Assembly: GCA_963710275.1 (NCBI GenBank)
Contig: CAVPZS010000005.1
Coordinates: forward strand, 806,001-870,000
DNA: 64,000 nucleotides
Direction of reading: 5' to 3'
Origin: Rhodoblastus sp963710275
GTDB taxonomy: Bacteria > Pseudomonadota > Alphaproteobacteria > Rhizobiales > Beijerinckiaceae
Part shown: one piece after another, positions 9,173-18,708 of the stretch
Numbering within the stretch: position 1 is the stretch's first letter
Layout: each line of letters opens with the position of its first letter
Notes under the pieces: generated by a model
What the model was told of the DNA's origin: nothing
What the model saw: the letters and a program-made list of their open reading frames with translations, nothing else
Databases searched by the model: none
Position numbers and translations under genes: made by a program

Positions 9173-10510
9173 ATGAGTGCGCCGCCTCTCCATCAAGATC
9201 GCCGCCGCTTCCTTGCCGGCGCCGCCGCCCTGGCCGCTTTCTACGCCGACCTCGCCCGCGCCCAGTCGGACCCGGTCGCCCAGGCCACTTCGGTCCTGCT
9301 GGCGGGGGTCGGCGAGGCTGCGCGGAAAAACCGGCCGCATGTCCTGCCGCCCGGCGCCACCAGCATCTATCAGGTCGTGCTGCCCGATGGCGCGCATCTT
9401 CTCGGCGCCCGCGGCGGCTCGACCCTGCGGCTCGGCTATGCCGGGCCGATGCTGAGCAATGACCGGCCGGCCAGGCGCCTGACTTTCGAGGGCGTGACTT
9501 TCGACGGCGGCCATCGCGCGATCAGCGGCGCCTATGGCCTTTTGACCTTCGCCGATGTCGCCGAGGTCGAAATGGAGGATTGCCGGGTTGTGAACTCGAC
9601 CATCGCGCTGCTGCTGCGCCGCTGCGGCGGCCGCATCCGGCTCTCGCGCTTCGAGAACCACGGCGACACCGCGCTTTACAATGAGAATTGCGCCGGCCTG
9701 GTCATCGACGCCAACCATGTTCACGGCTGCGGCGACAATGGAATCCACCACTGGAGCAACCTCAAGGGCCGCCACGACGGCTCGCGCATCAGCAACAATG
9801 TCATCACCGACATCAGGAACGTCTCCGGCGGCGACGGATTGTGGGGCAATGGCGTGCGGGTCGCCGAATGCGGGCCGGTGACCATCGACGGCAATGTCGT
9901 CGAGCGCTGCGCCTATACCGCCATCCGCAACACCGGCGGCTGGGACGTGACGGTTTCCAGCAACCGCTGCAAGAGTTTCAACGAGCGGGCCATGTATGCG
10001 GAGTTCGGCTTCCGCAATGCGATTTTCAGCAATAATGTCATCGAGGACTGCGGCGCGGGCATCGCCGCGACCAATTATGTCGGGCCGGGCAATGGCGACG
10101 GCGCGCTGATCACGGGCAATGTGGTCACAAGGATCCGCCCTTCCCATCCCGACGACGAATTCGGACCGCGCATGGGCTGGCTGTCCGGCATAGAGGGCGA
10201 AGGCGATGCGCGCATCGCGGGAAACACCGTGGTCGGCTCGCCCTGGATCGGCATTCTCGCCGGTTTTTTCGAGGCGCGGCACAATGTCACCGTCGAGGCC
10301 AATCGCCTGATCGACAATCAATACGGCATAGGCTTCGCCAGCCAAGGTTCGCCCGGTCCCTGCGCGATTGTCGAAAATGAACTGCGCGGCTCAAAAAAAG
10401 CCAATATTGTCGCCATGTTGCAGACTGAGGTGGTCAGCGGCGACCTGGCTTTGCCAGATGCGCGAAACACGTTCAAGAATGTGGAAATTCGCGGCAATCG
10501 CCTGGCGTGA
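9173..10510 (+). CDS. Tat-exported parallel beta-helix repeat protein (TIGR03808-like)
   Basis: A 445-residue protein with a twin-arginine signal near the N-terminus (DRRRFLAGAAALAAFYADLARAQ). The body is rich in short repeats of the right-handed beta-helix type, with many N-N-V and G-N-V turns such as ISNNVITDI, IDGNVVERC, FSNNVIEDC and ITGNVVTRI. It resembles the uncharacterised Rhizobiales family TIGR03808. Beta-helix proteins often bind or cleave polysaccharides, so a periplasmic glycan role is possible but unproven. It diverges from the acyltransferase-flippase operon with 84 bases between starts, consistent with a shared surface-glycan function. Confidence 0.82.
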   Translation: MSAPPLHQDRRRFLAGAAALAAFYADLARAQSDPVAQATSVLLAGVGEAARKNRPHVLPPGATSIYQVVLPDGAHLLGARGGSTLRLGYAGPMLSNDRPARRLTFEGVTFDGGHRAISGAYGLLTFADVAEVEMEDCRVVNSTIALLLRRCGGRIRLSRFENHGDTALYNENCAGLVIDANHVHGCGDNGIHHWSNLKGRHDGSRISNNVITDIRNVSGGDGLWGNGVRVAECGPVTIDGNVVERCAYTAIRNTGGWDVTVSSNRCKSFNERAMYAEFGFRNAIFSNNVIEDCGAGIAATNYVGPGNGDGALITGNVVTRIRPSHPDDEFGPRMGWLSGIEGEGDARIAGNTVVGSPWIGILAGFFEARHNVTVEANRLIDNQYGIGFASQGSPGPCAIVENELRGSKKANIVAMLQTEVVSGDLALPDARNTFKNVEIRGNRLA

Positions 10511-10566
10511 TTCGATTTGAGCCGCGATTTGCGCGCCTGGACGTTTTTGGAAGTTTGGAGAAGGTC

Positions 10567-11520
10567 ATGAAAGTCGCCGTCCAGATGGACCCGATCGAAC
10601 GCATCAACATCGTGGGGGACTCGACCTTCGCCCTGCTGCTGGAAGCGCAGAAGCGCGGCTTCGAACTCTGCTACTACACGCCCGACCGGCTCTCGCTGCG
10701 CGGCGTCGACGTCGTCGCCACGGCCCAGCCATTGATCGTCCGCGACGTCAAGGGCGAGCATCACGAGCTTGGCCAGCCGCGCGAAGTCAACTTGCGCGAC
10801 ATGGATGTGGTGCTCCTGCGCCAGGACCCGCCCTTCGACCTCGCCTATATCACCTCGACCCATCTGCTCGAAAAAATCGGCGGCAGGACCCTGGTGGTCA
10901 ACGATCCCGCCAGCGTGCGCAATGCGCCGGAAAAGCTATTCGTGATGGATTATCCGCAGCTGATGCCGCCGACCCTGATCACCCGCGAGCGCGCTGCGAT
11001 CGACGCGTTCCGCGCCGAGCATGGCGAGGTGGTGATGAAGCCGCTGCATGGGCACGGCGGCGCGGCTGTCTTCCGCCTGCTCGCCAAGGACGCCAATTAC
11101 GGCTCGCTGTTCGACCTGTTCTCCACCAGTTTCCGTGAGCAATGGGTGGTGCAGAAATTCCTGCCGGCCGTCAGCCGGGGCGACAAGCGGATCATCCTCG
11201 TCGACGGCGAGCCCTGCGGCGGGGTCAATCGCGTGCCCGCCGAGAATGACATCCGCTCCAACATGGTGCGCGGCGGCGCGGCGGAGGCCACCGAGCTGTC
11301 CCCGCGCGAAAAGGAAATCTGCGCGACCATCGGACCCGAATTGAAGCGGCGCGGCCTGATCTTCGTCGGTATCGACGTGATCGACGGCTATCTCACCGAA
11401 ATCAACGTGACTTCGCCGACCGGCATCCGCGCCATCCAGCGCACCGGCGGTCCCGATGTCGCCGCCGCCATCTGGGACGCAATCCGGCTCAGGCAGGACG
11501 CGCTGGAGTCCGCAAATTGA
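10567..11520 (+). CDS. gshB: Glutathione synthetase
   Basis: A 317-residue ATP-grasp enzyme that adds glycine to gamma-glutamylcysteine. Family signatures are the N-terminal MKVAVQMDPIERINIVGDST, MKPLHGHGGAAVFRL in the ATP-grasp centre, QKFLPAVSRGDKRI, and EINVTSPTGIRAIQ at the metal/ATP site near residue 280. ATG at 10567 is used because it gives the conserved N-terminus and normal length; the longer GTG-initiated frame at 10507 overlaps the previous gene. The stop overlaps the putative TTG start of glnD. Confidence 0.96.
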   Translation: MKVAVQMDPIERINIVGDSTFALLLEAQKRGFELCYYTPDRLSLRGVDVVATAQPLIVRDVKGEHHELGQPREVNLRDMDVVLLRQDPPFDLAYITSTHLLEKIGGRTLVVNDPASVRNAPEKLFVMDYPQLMPPTLITRERAAIDAFRAEHGEVVMKPLHGHGGAAVFRLLAKDANYGSLFDLFSTSFREQWVVQKFLPAVSRGDKRIILVDGEPCGGVNRVPAENDIRSNMVRGGAAEATELSPREKEICATIGPELKRRGLIFVGIDVIDGYLTEINVTSPTGIRAIQRTGGPDVAAAIWDAIRLRQDALESAN

Positions 11521-14361
11521 ACGCAACCGCAGCATCCGCCGCGCTCGCCGTCAAGGACCCGGGTCCGGGATCGAAATGGACCGGGCCGCGGCTCGACCTG
11601 CCGATGAAGACGCTGATCGACCGCGCTTCGGTCGACGCGCGCATCGCCGCCGCCGCGCAGGCGCATGGCGGCGCCACGCTCGAATTCCGCAAGGCGGCGG
11701 TCGATATTTTCGCCGAGGCCATGGCGCAGGGGCGCGAGCTCGCACGCAAGACCCTGGAGGCGAAGGGCTCGGGCCTCGCCTGCGCCGCCCATATCGCCTT
11801 TGTCGAGGACGAGCTGCTGCGCTCGATCCATTCCTGCGTGGTCAAATATATCCATCCCAAGGCGGCCACGGGAAAACTCTGCGTCGTCGCGGTGGGCGGC
11901 TATGGCCGCGGCACGCTGGCGCCGGGCTCCGACATCGACCTGCTCTTCCTGCTGCGCAGCCATGACAAGGCGGGCGACGAGGCGATCGTCGAAGCCATGC
12001 TCTATTTCCTGTGGGACCTGAAGCAGAAGGTCGGCCACGCCACGCGCACGGTCGACGAATGCCTGAGGCAGGCCAAGGCGGACATGACCATCCGCACCAC
12101 CCTGCTCGAAACCCGGTTCATCCTCGGCGATCGCTCGCTCCTCGAAACCGTGCTCGCGCGGTTCGACCATGAGATCGTGCGCCATTCCGCGCCCGAATTC
12201 GTCGCCGCCAAGCTGGCCGAACGCGACCAGCGCGTCCAGCGCGCCGGCGCCTCGCGCTATCTCGTCGAGCCCAACGTCAAGGAGGGCAAGGGCGGCCTTC
12301 GCGACCTGAATACGCTGTTCTGGATCGCCAAATATGTCTATCGCGTCCAGGAGGCGGAGGCGCTGGTCGGCGTCGGCCTGTTCAGCGAGCAGGAATTGCG
12401 GCTGTTTCGCCGTTGCGAGACTTTCCTCTGGAAAGTCCGCTGCACCATGCATTTCATCACCCAGCGCCCCGAGGAGCGGCTGAGCTTCGACGTGCAGCGC
12501 CTCATCGCGGAGAAGCTGGGCTATTCGACGCGCGACGGCATGTCGGCGGTCGAACGCTTCATGAAGCATTATTTCACTATCGCCAAGAGCGTCGGCGATC
12601 TCACCAATATCGTCTGCGCGGCGCTGGAAGAGCGTCAGGCCAAGCCGCGCGCCGTGTTCGACCGTTTCGTCGGCAAGTTCCGGCGGCGCGGCAAGCCCAG
12701 GGATCTCGGGCCCTTCGCGCTGGAGACCGGCCGCGTCACGGTGGCTTCGAACGACGTGTTCGACAAGGAGCCGATCAACCTGCTCCGGCTGTTTTCCATC
12801 GCGGCGCGCAATGAATTGCCGATCCATCCGGACGCGCTGCGGCTGGTCACGCAATCGCCTGCCGCGCATCGACGCCCGTTTGCGCGCCGATCCGGAAGCC
12901 AACCGCCTGTTCCTCGACATCCTCACCACGCCGCAATCGTCCGAGCGGACCCTGCGGCTGATGAACGAAGCCGGCGTGCTCGGGAAATTCCTGCCCGATT
13001 TCGGCCGCATCGTCGCGATGATGCAGTTCAACATGTACCACCACTACACGGTGGACGAGCATCTCTTGCGCGCGCTGGGCGAACTGGCGGCGGTGGAGCT
13101 CCACCTTTCCGACAGCGAACTGCCGCTGACCAGCGAGATCATGCCCTCGATCTCGCACCGCCGCGCCCTTTACGTCGCCTTGCTGCTGCATGACATCGCC
13201 AAGGGCCGCAAGGAGGACCATTCCATCGCCGGCGCCGCGGTGGCGCGGAAATTATGCCATCGCCTCGGCCTCGGCGAGGCGGAGACGGAAGCGGCGGCGT
13301 GGCTGGTGGAAAACCATCTGATCATGTCCAATATCGCCCAGAGCCGCGACCTCGCCGACCGGCGCACCATCGAGGGGTTCGCCAAGATCGTGCAGACCAT
13401 CGAGCGGCTGAAGATGCTCACTGTCCTGACCGTCTGCGACATTCGCGCCGTTGGCCCGGGGGTATGGAACGGCTGGAAAGGCGAGCTGATCCGCACCCTC
13501 TACTGGGAAACCGAAATCGTGCTCGCCGGCGGCCATAGCTCGGTCGACCGCAAGCGCCGCGTCGAGCAGTCCCAGCGCGAATTGCGCGAGAAGCTGCCGG
13601 CCTGGTCCGATCACGAATTCGCCGATTATGCCGCCCGCCATTATCCGGCCTACTGGCTCAAGGTCGACCTGCCGCACAAGATCCAGCAAGCCCTGCTGCT
13701 GCACGCCAGCGCCGTGGAAATGCATTCGCTGGCGACCGAAGTGCACACCGACGCCTTTCGCAGCGTCACCGAACTCACCGTGGTCGCGCCGGACCATCCG
13801 CGCCTGCTGTCGATCATCGCCGGCGCCTGCGCGGCCTCAGGCGCCAATATCGTCGATGCGCAGATCTTCACCACCACCGACGGGCTGGCGCTGGACACGA
13901 TCTGCATTTCCCGCGCTTTCGAGCGCGACGAGGACGAGGATCGCCGCGGCAAGCGCATCGCCCGCGCGATCGAACAGGCGCTGCGCGGCGAAATCCGGCT
14001 GAGCGAACTGGTCGCCGCCAAGGCCAATGCCGCAGCCTCCCGCGCGGACACTTTTTCCGTGCCGCCTGACGTGGTCATCGACAACAGCCTGTCGCATATG
14101 TACAGCGTCATCGAGGTCTCCGGCCTCGACCGGCCCGGCCTGCTGTTCGAACTGACTTTCGCCGTATCGCGGCTGAACCTCAACATCGCCTCCGCCCATA
14201 TCGTCACCTTCGGCGAGAAGGCGGTGGACACGTTCTACGTCACCGACCTGACCGGCGCGAAAATCGTCAATCCCGCCCGCCAGGGGGCGGTGCGGCGGCA
14301 CATTCTCGAAGTCTTCGCCAAAAGCGCGCGGACAGCCGCGAAATCACAGGACAGCAAATGA
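11517..14361 (+). CDS. glnD: PII uridylyltransferase / uridylyl-removing enzyme, one-base frameshift in this sequence
   Basis: The bifunctional nitrogen sensor that uridylylates and deuridylylates PII. In order it shows a nucleotidyltransferase domain (GGYGRGTLAPGSDIDLLFLL), a linker, an HD domain (HHYTVDEHLL and LLHDIAKG) and two ACT domains (starting near LTVVAPDHPRLL and IEVSGLDRPGLL). The first frame ends at ...LRLVTQS and the next resumes at LPRIDARLRADPEANR. Deleting one base, for example G12858, restores TQSLPRID and one ~947-residue protein. The start is TTG at 11517 or, possibly better, ATG at 11604. The nature of the lesion suggests sequencing error. Confidence 0.92.
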
Positions 14362-14801
14362 TCGGTTGGTTGGGAAACGCTTATCTCTGGGTGAAGGCCG
14401 CGCATGTGGCCATCGTCTTCTTCTGGATCGCCGGGCTGTTCATCCTGCCGCGCCACATGGTCTATCAGGCCATGACCGCGCCCGGTTCGGCGGAGGAGGC
14501 CACGTGGACCACGAGGATCGGCATGCTCAAGCGGATCATCCTGGCGCCGTCGATGATCCTGGCCTGGGTCCTGGGATTGGCGCTGGCGTTCAACATCGGT
14601 TTCGCCGGCAACGGCTGGCTGCACGCCAAGATCGCCGTCGTGGTCCTGCTGACCGGCTATCAAGGCTGGGCAAGCATGACGGCGCGGCGCATGAGCCAGG
14701 GCCTGCGCCCGGTCCCCGAACGGACCTTGCGCATCCTCAACGAGCTTCCGGCGCTGGCGGTGATCGTCATCGCCATCCTCGTCATCGTCAGGCCGTTCTG
14801 A
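14358..14801 (+). CDS. hemJ: HemJ-type protoporphyrinogen IX oxidase (UPF0093/CopD-like)
   Basis: A 147-residue protein with four hydrophobic segments. The N-terminal helix YLWVKAAHVAIVFFWIAGLFILPRH carries the histidines conserved in HemJ, which oxidises protoporphyrinogen IX in bacteria lacking HemG/HemY. The second half (LHAKIAVVVLLTGYQGW, PVPERTLRILNELPAL) also matches the family. The ATG overlaps the glnD stop (ATGA), so translation is probably coupled. CopD-family copper membrane proteins are distant relatives, but the short length favours HemJ. Confidence 0.85.
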   Translation: MIGWLGNAYLWVKAAHVAIVFFWIAGLFILPRHMVYQAMTAPGSAEEATWTTRIGMLKRIILAPSMILAWVLGLALAFNIGFAGNGWLHAKIAVVVLLTGYQGWASMTARRMSQGLRPVPERTLRILNELPALAVIVIAILVIVRPF

Positions 14802-14882
14802 AGCTCGGGCGTGCGCAAAAATCTTGATTTTTGCCGCGTTCAGGCCGATATGCAGGCGGGCCCCACAGAAAATGGTTGAACG

Positions 14883-15476
14883 ATGAACGACGGCAAAACT
14901 CCGCAGAACGACGCCAATCCGCAAACGGACGAGAATCTGGCCGCAGCCGCGGCTGATCCCGCTCCCGCCCAGAGCGACGCCGAGCGCGACGCCGCGGCGG
15001 TGCAGGCCCTGATCGCCGAGAACGCCAGCCTCAAGGACAAGGTGCTGCGCACGCTCGCGGAAATGGAAAATCTTCGCCGCCGCACCGAAAAAGAAGTCGC
15101 CGACGCCAAAACCTATGGCGTGACCTCATTTGCGCGGGACATGCTGACCTTCGCCGACAATCTCCGGCGGGCGCTGGAAAACGTCCCCGCCGAAGCGCGC
15201 GAAGGCGCGGAAACGGCCCTGAAATCCTTTGTCGAAGGCATTGAATTGACCGAGCGCGACTTCCTGTCGCGTCTCACCCGGCATGGCGTGCGCAAGCTTG
15301 ATCCCAAAGGCCAGAAATTCGACCCGAATTTCCACGAGGCGCTGTTCGAGGCCCATGACGAGAGCGTTCCGGCCGGCACGGTGGCGCAGGTGGTCGAGGA
15401 AGGTTTCGCCATTGGCGAGCGCGTCCTGCGCCCGGCCAAGGTGGGCGTGGCCAAGGGCGGCGCCAAGCCGAACTGA
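14883..15476 (+). CDS. grpE: Nucleotide exchange factor GrpE
   Basis: A 197-residue cochaperone that releases ADP from DnaK. It has an acidic, low-complexity N-terminus, then a long coiled-coil region (NASLKDKVLRTLAEMENLRRRTEKEV) and a C-terminal beta domain ending in VVEEGFAIGERVLRPAKVGVAKG, the family signature. The start is ATG, preceded by an 81-base gap after hemJ. dnaK and dnaJ lie 7-10 kb away on the other strand rather than adjacent. I did not see hrcA next to it. Confidence 0.95.
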   Translation: MNDGKTPQNDANPQTDENLAAAAADPAPAQSDAERDAAAVQALIAENASLKDKVLRTLAEMENLRRRTEKEVADAKTYGVTSFARDMLTFADNLRRALENVPAEAREGAETALKSFVEGIELTERDFLSRLTRHGVRKLDPKGQKFDPNFHEALFEAHDESVPAGTVAQVVEEGFAIGERVLRPAKVGVAKGGAKPN

Positions 15477-15477
15477 T

Positions 15478-16089
15478 GTGAAAGGCCTTCTGCTCAGACC
15501 CGGTCTTCGCCTCTACAAGACGGCGCTCGACCGGGCGGAGCAGGAGGCGCTGCTCGCGGACCTGCGCGACGTCCTGCGCGAGGCGCCGCTGTTTCGCCCC
15601 ACCATGCCGCGGAGCGGCAAGGCTTTTTCGGTCCGCATGAGCAATTGCGGCGCCTTGGGCTGGGTGTCGGACGTATCAGGCTATCGCTACCAGAACACCC
15701 ATCCCGAAACGGGGACGCCCTGGCCGGCCATGCCGGAGCGCGTCTTGCGCCTGTGGCGCGACTACGCGGAGTTCGACGGCGCGCCCGACGCCTGCCTGAT
15801 CAATTATTACGACACGCAGGCGAAGATGGGCGCGCACCAGGATCGCGACGAAACCGATTTTTCGGCGCCGATCGTGTCGCTGTCGCTCGGCGACGCCTGC
15901 CGCTTCCGTTTCGGCGGCGAGACGCGCAAGGGACCGACCCAATCCCTCGACCTGGAGTCCGGCGACGTGCTGGTTTTCGGCGGCCCGTCGCGGCTGATGT
16001 TCCACGGCGTGGACAGGATTCTGGCCAACAGCTCGACGCTGCTGTCGCCTCCCGGCAGGTTCAACCTGACCTTGCGCAAGACGCGGTGA
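15478..16089 (+). CDS. alkB: AlkB-like 2-oxoglutarate/Fe(II) dioxygenase
   Basis: A 203-residue protein of the AlkB family, which removes methyl lesions from DNA or RNA bases by oxidation. The iron ligands are visible in GAHQDRDE (HxD, near residue 120) and MFHGVDRI, and the oxoglutarate-binding arginines in RFNLTLRKTR. NYYDTQAKMG just before the first His is the nucleotide-recognition-lid region of AlkB. GTG at 15478, 1 base after the grpE stop, is chosen because the longer frame runs through grpE. Substrate class (DNA repair versus other) is not resolved by sequence. Confidence 0.88.
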   Translation: MKGLLLRPGLRLYKTALDRAEQEALLADLRDVLREAPLFRPTMPRSGKAFSVRMSNCGALGWVSDVSGYRYQNTHPETGTPWPAMPERVLRLWRDYAEFDGAPDACLINYYDTQAKMGAHQDRDETDFSAPIVSLSLGDACRFRFGGETRKGPTQSLDLESGDVLVFGGPSRLMFHGVDRILANSSTLLSPPGRFNLTLRKTR

Positions 16090-16100
16090 GCGCGCGCGGC

Positions 16101-16140
16101 CAACGACGCCCCCGCCCTTGCTTCAGGGCGAGGGGCGTTG
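16101..16140. terminator. Hairpin between convergent alkB and gpmA
   Basis: CAACGaCGCCCCcGCCCT pairs imperfectly with AGGGCgaGGGGCGTTG around a 6-base loop. It sits between the 3' ends of two convergent genes. No clear U tract follows on either strand, so termination is likely but not certain. Confidence 0.4.
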
Positions 16141-16152
16141 TGAGGGCGGCTG

Positions 16153-16777
16153 CTACGCTTCCAGCACTTGCTTCGACTCCACCGTCGAATCCGCCTTGAG
16201 GCGGTAAACCAGCGGCACGCCGGTCGCGAGCTCCATGCTCGGAATGGTCTTGGGCGTCAGGCGGTCGAGCACCATGACCAGGGCGCGCAGCGAATTGCCG
16301 TGCGCAGCCACGATCACGCGCTCGCCGCGCAGCACGGCCGGCAGGATTTCCTGGTTGTAATAGGGCAGCACGCGCGCGACCGTGTCCTTCAGGCTTTCGC
16401 CGCCGGGCGGGGGAACGTCATCAGGACCGGCGCCAGAGATGCACCTGGTCCTCGCCCCATTTCTTGCGCGCCTCGTCCTTGTTCAGGCCTGAGAGGTCGC
16501 CGTAGTCGCGCTCGTTCAGCGCCTGGTCCTTCGACAGCGGCAGGCTTGTCTGGGCCAGTTCGGCAAGGATCAGCTTCATCGTGTGCTGGGCGCGGGTCAG
16601 GTCCGAGGTGAAGCCGGTGTCGAAGCTGAGGCCAAGCGCCTTCAGCCGCTGTCCCGCCGCCTTGGCTTCGGCCACGCCCTGCTCGGTGAGGTCAGGGTCT
16701 TTCCAGCCGGTGAAGAGGTTTTTCAGGTTCCAGTCGCTCTGGCCATGGCGCACGAGCACAAGCAGACGTTCCGACAC
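16153..16777 (-). CDS. gpmA: 2,3-bisphosphoglycerate-dependent phosphoglycerate mutase, one-base frameshift in this sequence
   Basis: A glycolytic enzyme interconverting 2- and 3-phosphoglycerate through a phosphohistidine. The N-terminal motif LVLVRHGQSDWN (catalytic His), GWKDPDLTEQG and the second-half AAHGNSLRALV are all present. The frame breaks after HLWRRS. Removing the single base C16422 turns TCCTGATGAC into TCC TAT GAC on the coding strand and restores WRRSYDVPPPGGESLKDTV. The repaired length is 207 residues, normal for the family. It lies 49 bases after dapB on the same strand, a common Hyphomicrobiales pairing. Confidence 0.93.
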
Positions 16778-16826
16778 TTCATTCTCCCTTTCTCGATCCG
16801 GCCGCGCAAGGCGCGGTCAATAAGCC

Positions 16827-17633
16827 TCAAAATCCCAGCACATCGGCCATGGAATAGAGGCCGGGCTTGCGCCCGCGTCCCCAAAGCGCCGCCTGCACTG
16901 CGCCGCGGGCGAAAATGCCGCGATCTTCGGCCTTGTGGCTCAATTCGATGCGTTCGCCCGGGCCGGCGAAAATCACGCTATGGTCGCCGACCACCGTGCC
17001 GCCGCGCAAGGTTGCAAAACCGATGTCTCCAGGCTTGCGGGCGCCGGTGTGCCCGTCGCGCGAGCGCACGCTGTGCTCCGTCAACGCGACGGCGCGACCT
17101 TTTGCCGCAGCCTCGCCGAGCAAAAGAGCGGTGCCCGAGGGCGCATCGACCTTCATGCGATGGTGCATCTCGAGAATTTCGATGTCCCAGTCTGCGCCCA
17201 GGATTCTGGCGACCTTCTCGACCATGGCGGCGAGCAGATTGACGCCGAGGCTCATGTTGCCGGAGCGAAGGATCACGGCGTGACGCGCCGCGGCCTCAAG
17301 CTTCGCCAGATCGTCAGGGCTCATCCCCGTCGTGCCGACGACATGGACAATGCGCGCCTGTGCGGCCAGAGCGGCCATTTCGACCGTCGCCGCGGGGGCG
17401 GTGAAGTCGATCACGCCATCGGCCTTGAGCAAGGCGGCCAGTGGATCGTCGGTGATCGGGACGCTCAAGGAAGGCAGGCCCGCGAGCACGCCGGCGTCCT
17501 GTCCGAGCGCGGCGGAGCCCGGCCGCTCCAGCGCGGCGGCCAGGGTGACGCCCTCGGTCGCCGTGATCGTCCTGACCAGCATCTGCCCCATGCGCCCGGC
17601 GGCGCCGGCCACGACCAGTCGCATCTCACTCAT
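16827..17633 (-). CDS. dapB: 4-hydroxy-tetrahydrodipicolinate reductase
   Basis: A 268-residue enzyme of lysine/diaminopimelate synthesis. The N-terminal Rossmann motif VAGAAGRMGQ, the GTTGMSPDDLAKL segment, the catalytic EMHHRMKVDAPSGTALLLGE (His-His and the conserved Lys) and the C-terminal SHKAEDRGIFARGA are all family features. ATG at 17633 gives MSEMRLVVAGAAG; the longer frame to 17681 adds 16 residues without family match. It heads a dapB-gpmA operon on the minus strand. Confidence 0.95.
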   Translation of the reverse strand: MSEMRLVVAGAAGRMGQMLVRTITATEGVTLAAALERPGSAALGQDAGVLAGLPSLSVPITDDPLAALLKADGVIDFTAPAATVEMAALAAQARIVHVVGTTGMSPDDLAKLEAAARHAVILRSGNMSLGVNLLAAMVEKVARILGADWDIEILEMHHRMKVDAPSGTALLLGEAAAKGRAVALTEHSVRSRDGHTGARKPGDIGFATLRGGTVVGDHSVIFAGPGERIELSHKAEDRGIFARGAVQAALWGRGRKPGLYSMADVLGF

Positions 17634-17918
17634 CGCAAACTCTCCAGCTTTGCCGCCGCTGTACAGGCTTTTTCCCGCCAAGGCAAAAGCTGCGGGCGGC
17701 GTTGCGCGTCATGCGCGTCCACGCGGGCGACGGCGCAAGATTTCGGCAATGTTTCGTTCCCCCGGGAATATCGTCACGGCGACGTCACGTTGCCGCGCTA
17801 GGTTCCGCCCGTTCAAGGCGCTGTCCCCCGGTGGCTGCGAACGTTGCGCCGGGCCGGATGTACGCCCGGCGTTTTTTATTGCGCAAGCCGCGTCAAGCAA
17901 GCCGCGTCCGGAGCCGCG
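17634..17918. other. Gene-free gap between dapB and pyrF
   Basis: 285 bases with no convincing coding frame. It should contain the promoter of dapB on the minus strand. On the plus strand it holds a strong intrinsic terminator (17847-17877) that no known plus-strand gene explains, so an unannotated small RNA is possible. A weak EcfG-like pattern, GGAAT (17765) with CGTT (17788), has an 18-base spacer rather than 16-17. Confidence 0.5.
17847..17877 (+). terminator. Intrinsic terminator with no recognised upstream gene
   Basis: CGCCGGGC (17847-17854) pairs perfectly with GCCCGGCG (17864-17871) around a 9-base loop and is followed at once by six T. It works only for plus-strand transcription. 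The nearest plus-strand gene ends at 16089, so it probably closes a short non-coding transcript. Confidence 0.6.
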
Positions 17919-18635
17919 TTAGTTCAGCGCGGCGGCGATTTCCCGCTGAATGGCCAGCGCCGCCTCGCGCGGATTATCCGCCCCGAGAACAGGGCGTCCC
18001 ACGACGATATGATCGGCGCCCCGGGCGAAGGCTTCGGCCGGCGTCGCCACCCGCTTCTGGTCGCCGAGCGCCGCGCCCGCCGGCCTGATTCCCGGCGTGA
18101 CCAGCAATAGGTCCTGGCCGACCAGGGCGCGCACGGCGGTCAACTCCTCCGGCGACAGGATCAGGCCGGCGACGCCCGCCTCCTGCGCCTGCTTTGCGCG
18201 CAAGGCCACGAGCTCGCGCACGTTCATCCGGTAGCCGGCGGCGGCGAGATCGGCGTCGTCATAGGAGGTCATGACGGTCACGCCGAGCACCTGAAGGTCC
18301 GAGTCCTCCGACCCGCGCCGCGCCGCCGCCAGCGTCTGCGGGAAGGCGTGGACGGTCAGGAAGCGCGCCCCGAGCCTTGCGATCTGGGCGGTCGCCTTTT
18401 CGACGGTATGGCCGATGTCATGCAGCTTCAGGTCGACGAAGACCTGCTTGCCGGCCTTCGAAAACTCCTCGACCAGGGCGAGCCCGCCGCCATAGGCCAG
18501 CTCCATGCCGATCTTGTAGAAGGAGACGCTGTCGCCGAGGCGCTCGACGACTTTTCGCGCCTGCGCGACATCGGGGACGTCGAGCGCGACAATGAGTTTT
18601 TCGGAAGAGACGCGTTTCTCTGATGATGTCGGCAT
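17919..18635 (-). CDS. pyrF: Orotidine 5'-phosphate decarboxylase
   Basis: A 238-residue TIM-barrel enzyme that makes UMP, the last step of pyrimidine synthesis. Visible motifs are IVALDVPDVAQA at the N-terminus and the catalytic VFVDLKLHDIGHTV (Asp-Lys-Asp network) near residue 65. VTPGIRP and the GADHIVVGRPVLGADNP phosphate-binding segment are at the C-terminus. Length is normal. It follows pmtA by 73 bases on the same strand; the pmtA-pyrF neighbourhood downstream of dnaJ is conserved in rhizobia. Confidence 0.96.
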   Translation of the reverse strand: MPTSSEKRVSSEKLIVALDVPDVAQARKVVERLGDSVSFYKIGMELAYGGGLALVEEFSKAGKQVFVDLKLHDIGHTVEKATAQIARLGARFLTVHAFPQTLAAARRGSEDSDLQVLGVTVMTSYDDADLAAAGYRMNVRELVALRAKQAQEAGVAGLILSPEELTAVRALVGQDLLLVTPGIRPAGAALGDQKRVATPAEAFARGADHIVVGRPVLGADNPREAALAIQREIAAALN

Positions 18636-18708
18636 GGCCGCCCGCTCATGAGGTTATGAGGCGGCGAGCGACTCGCCGCGGGGTCGCCTTATAGCATCTT
18701 TGCCGGAG

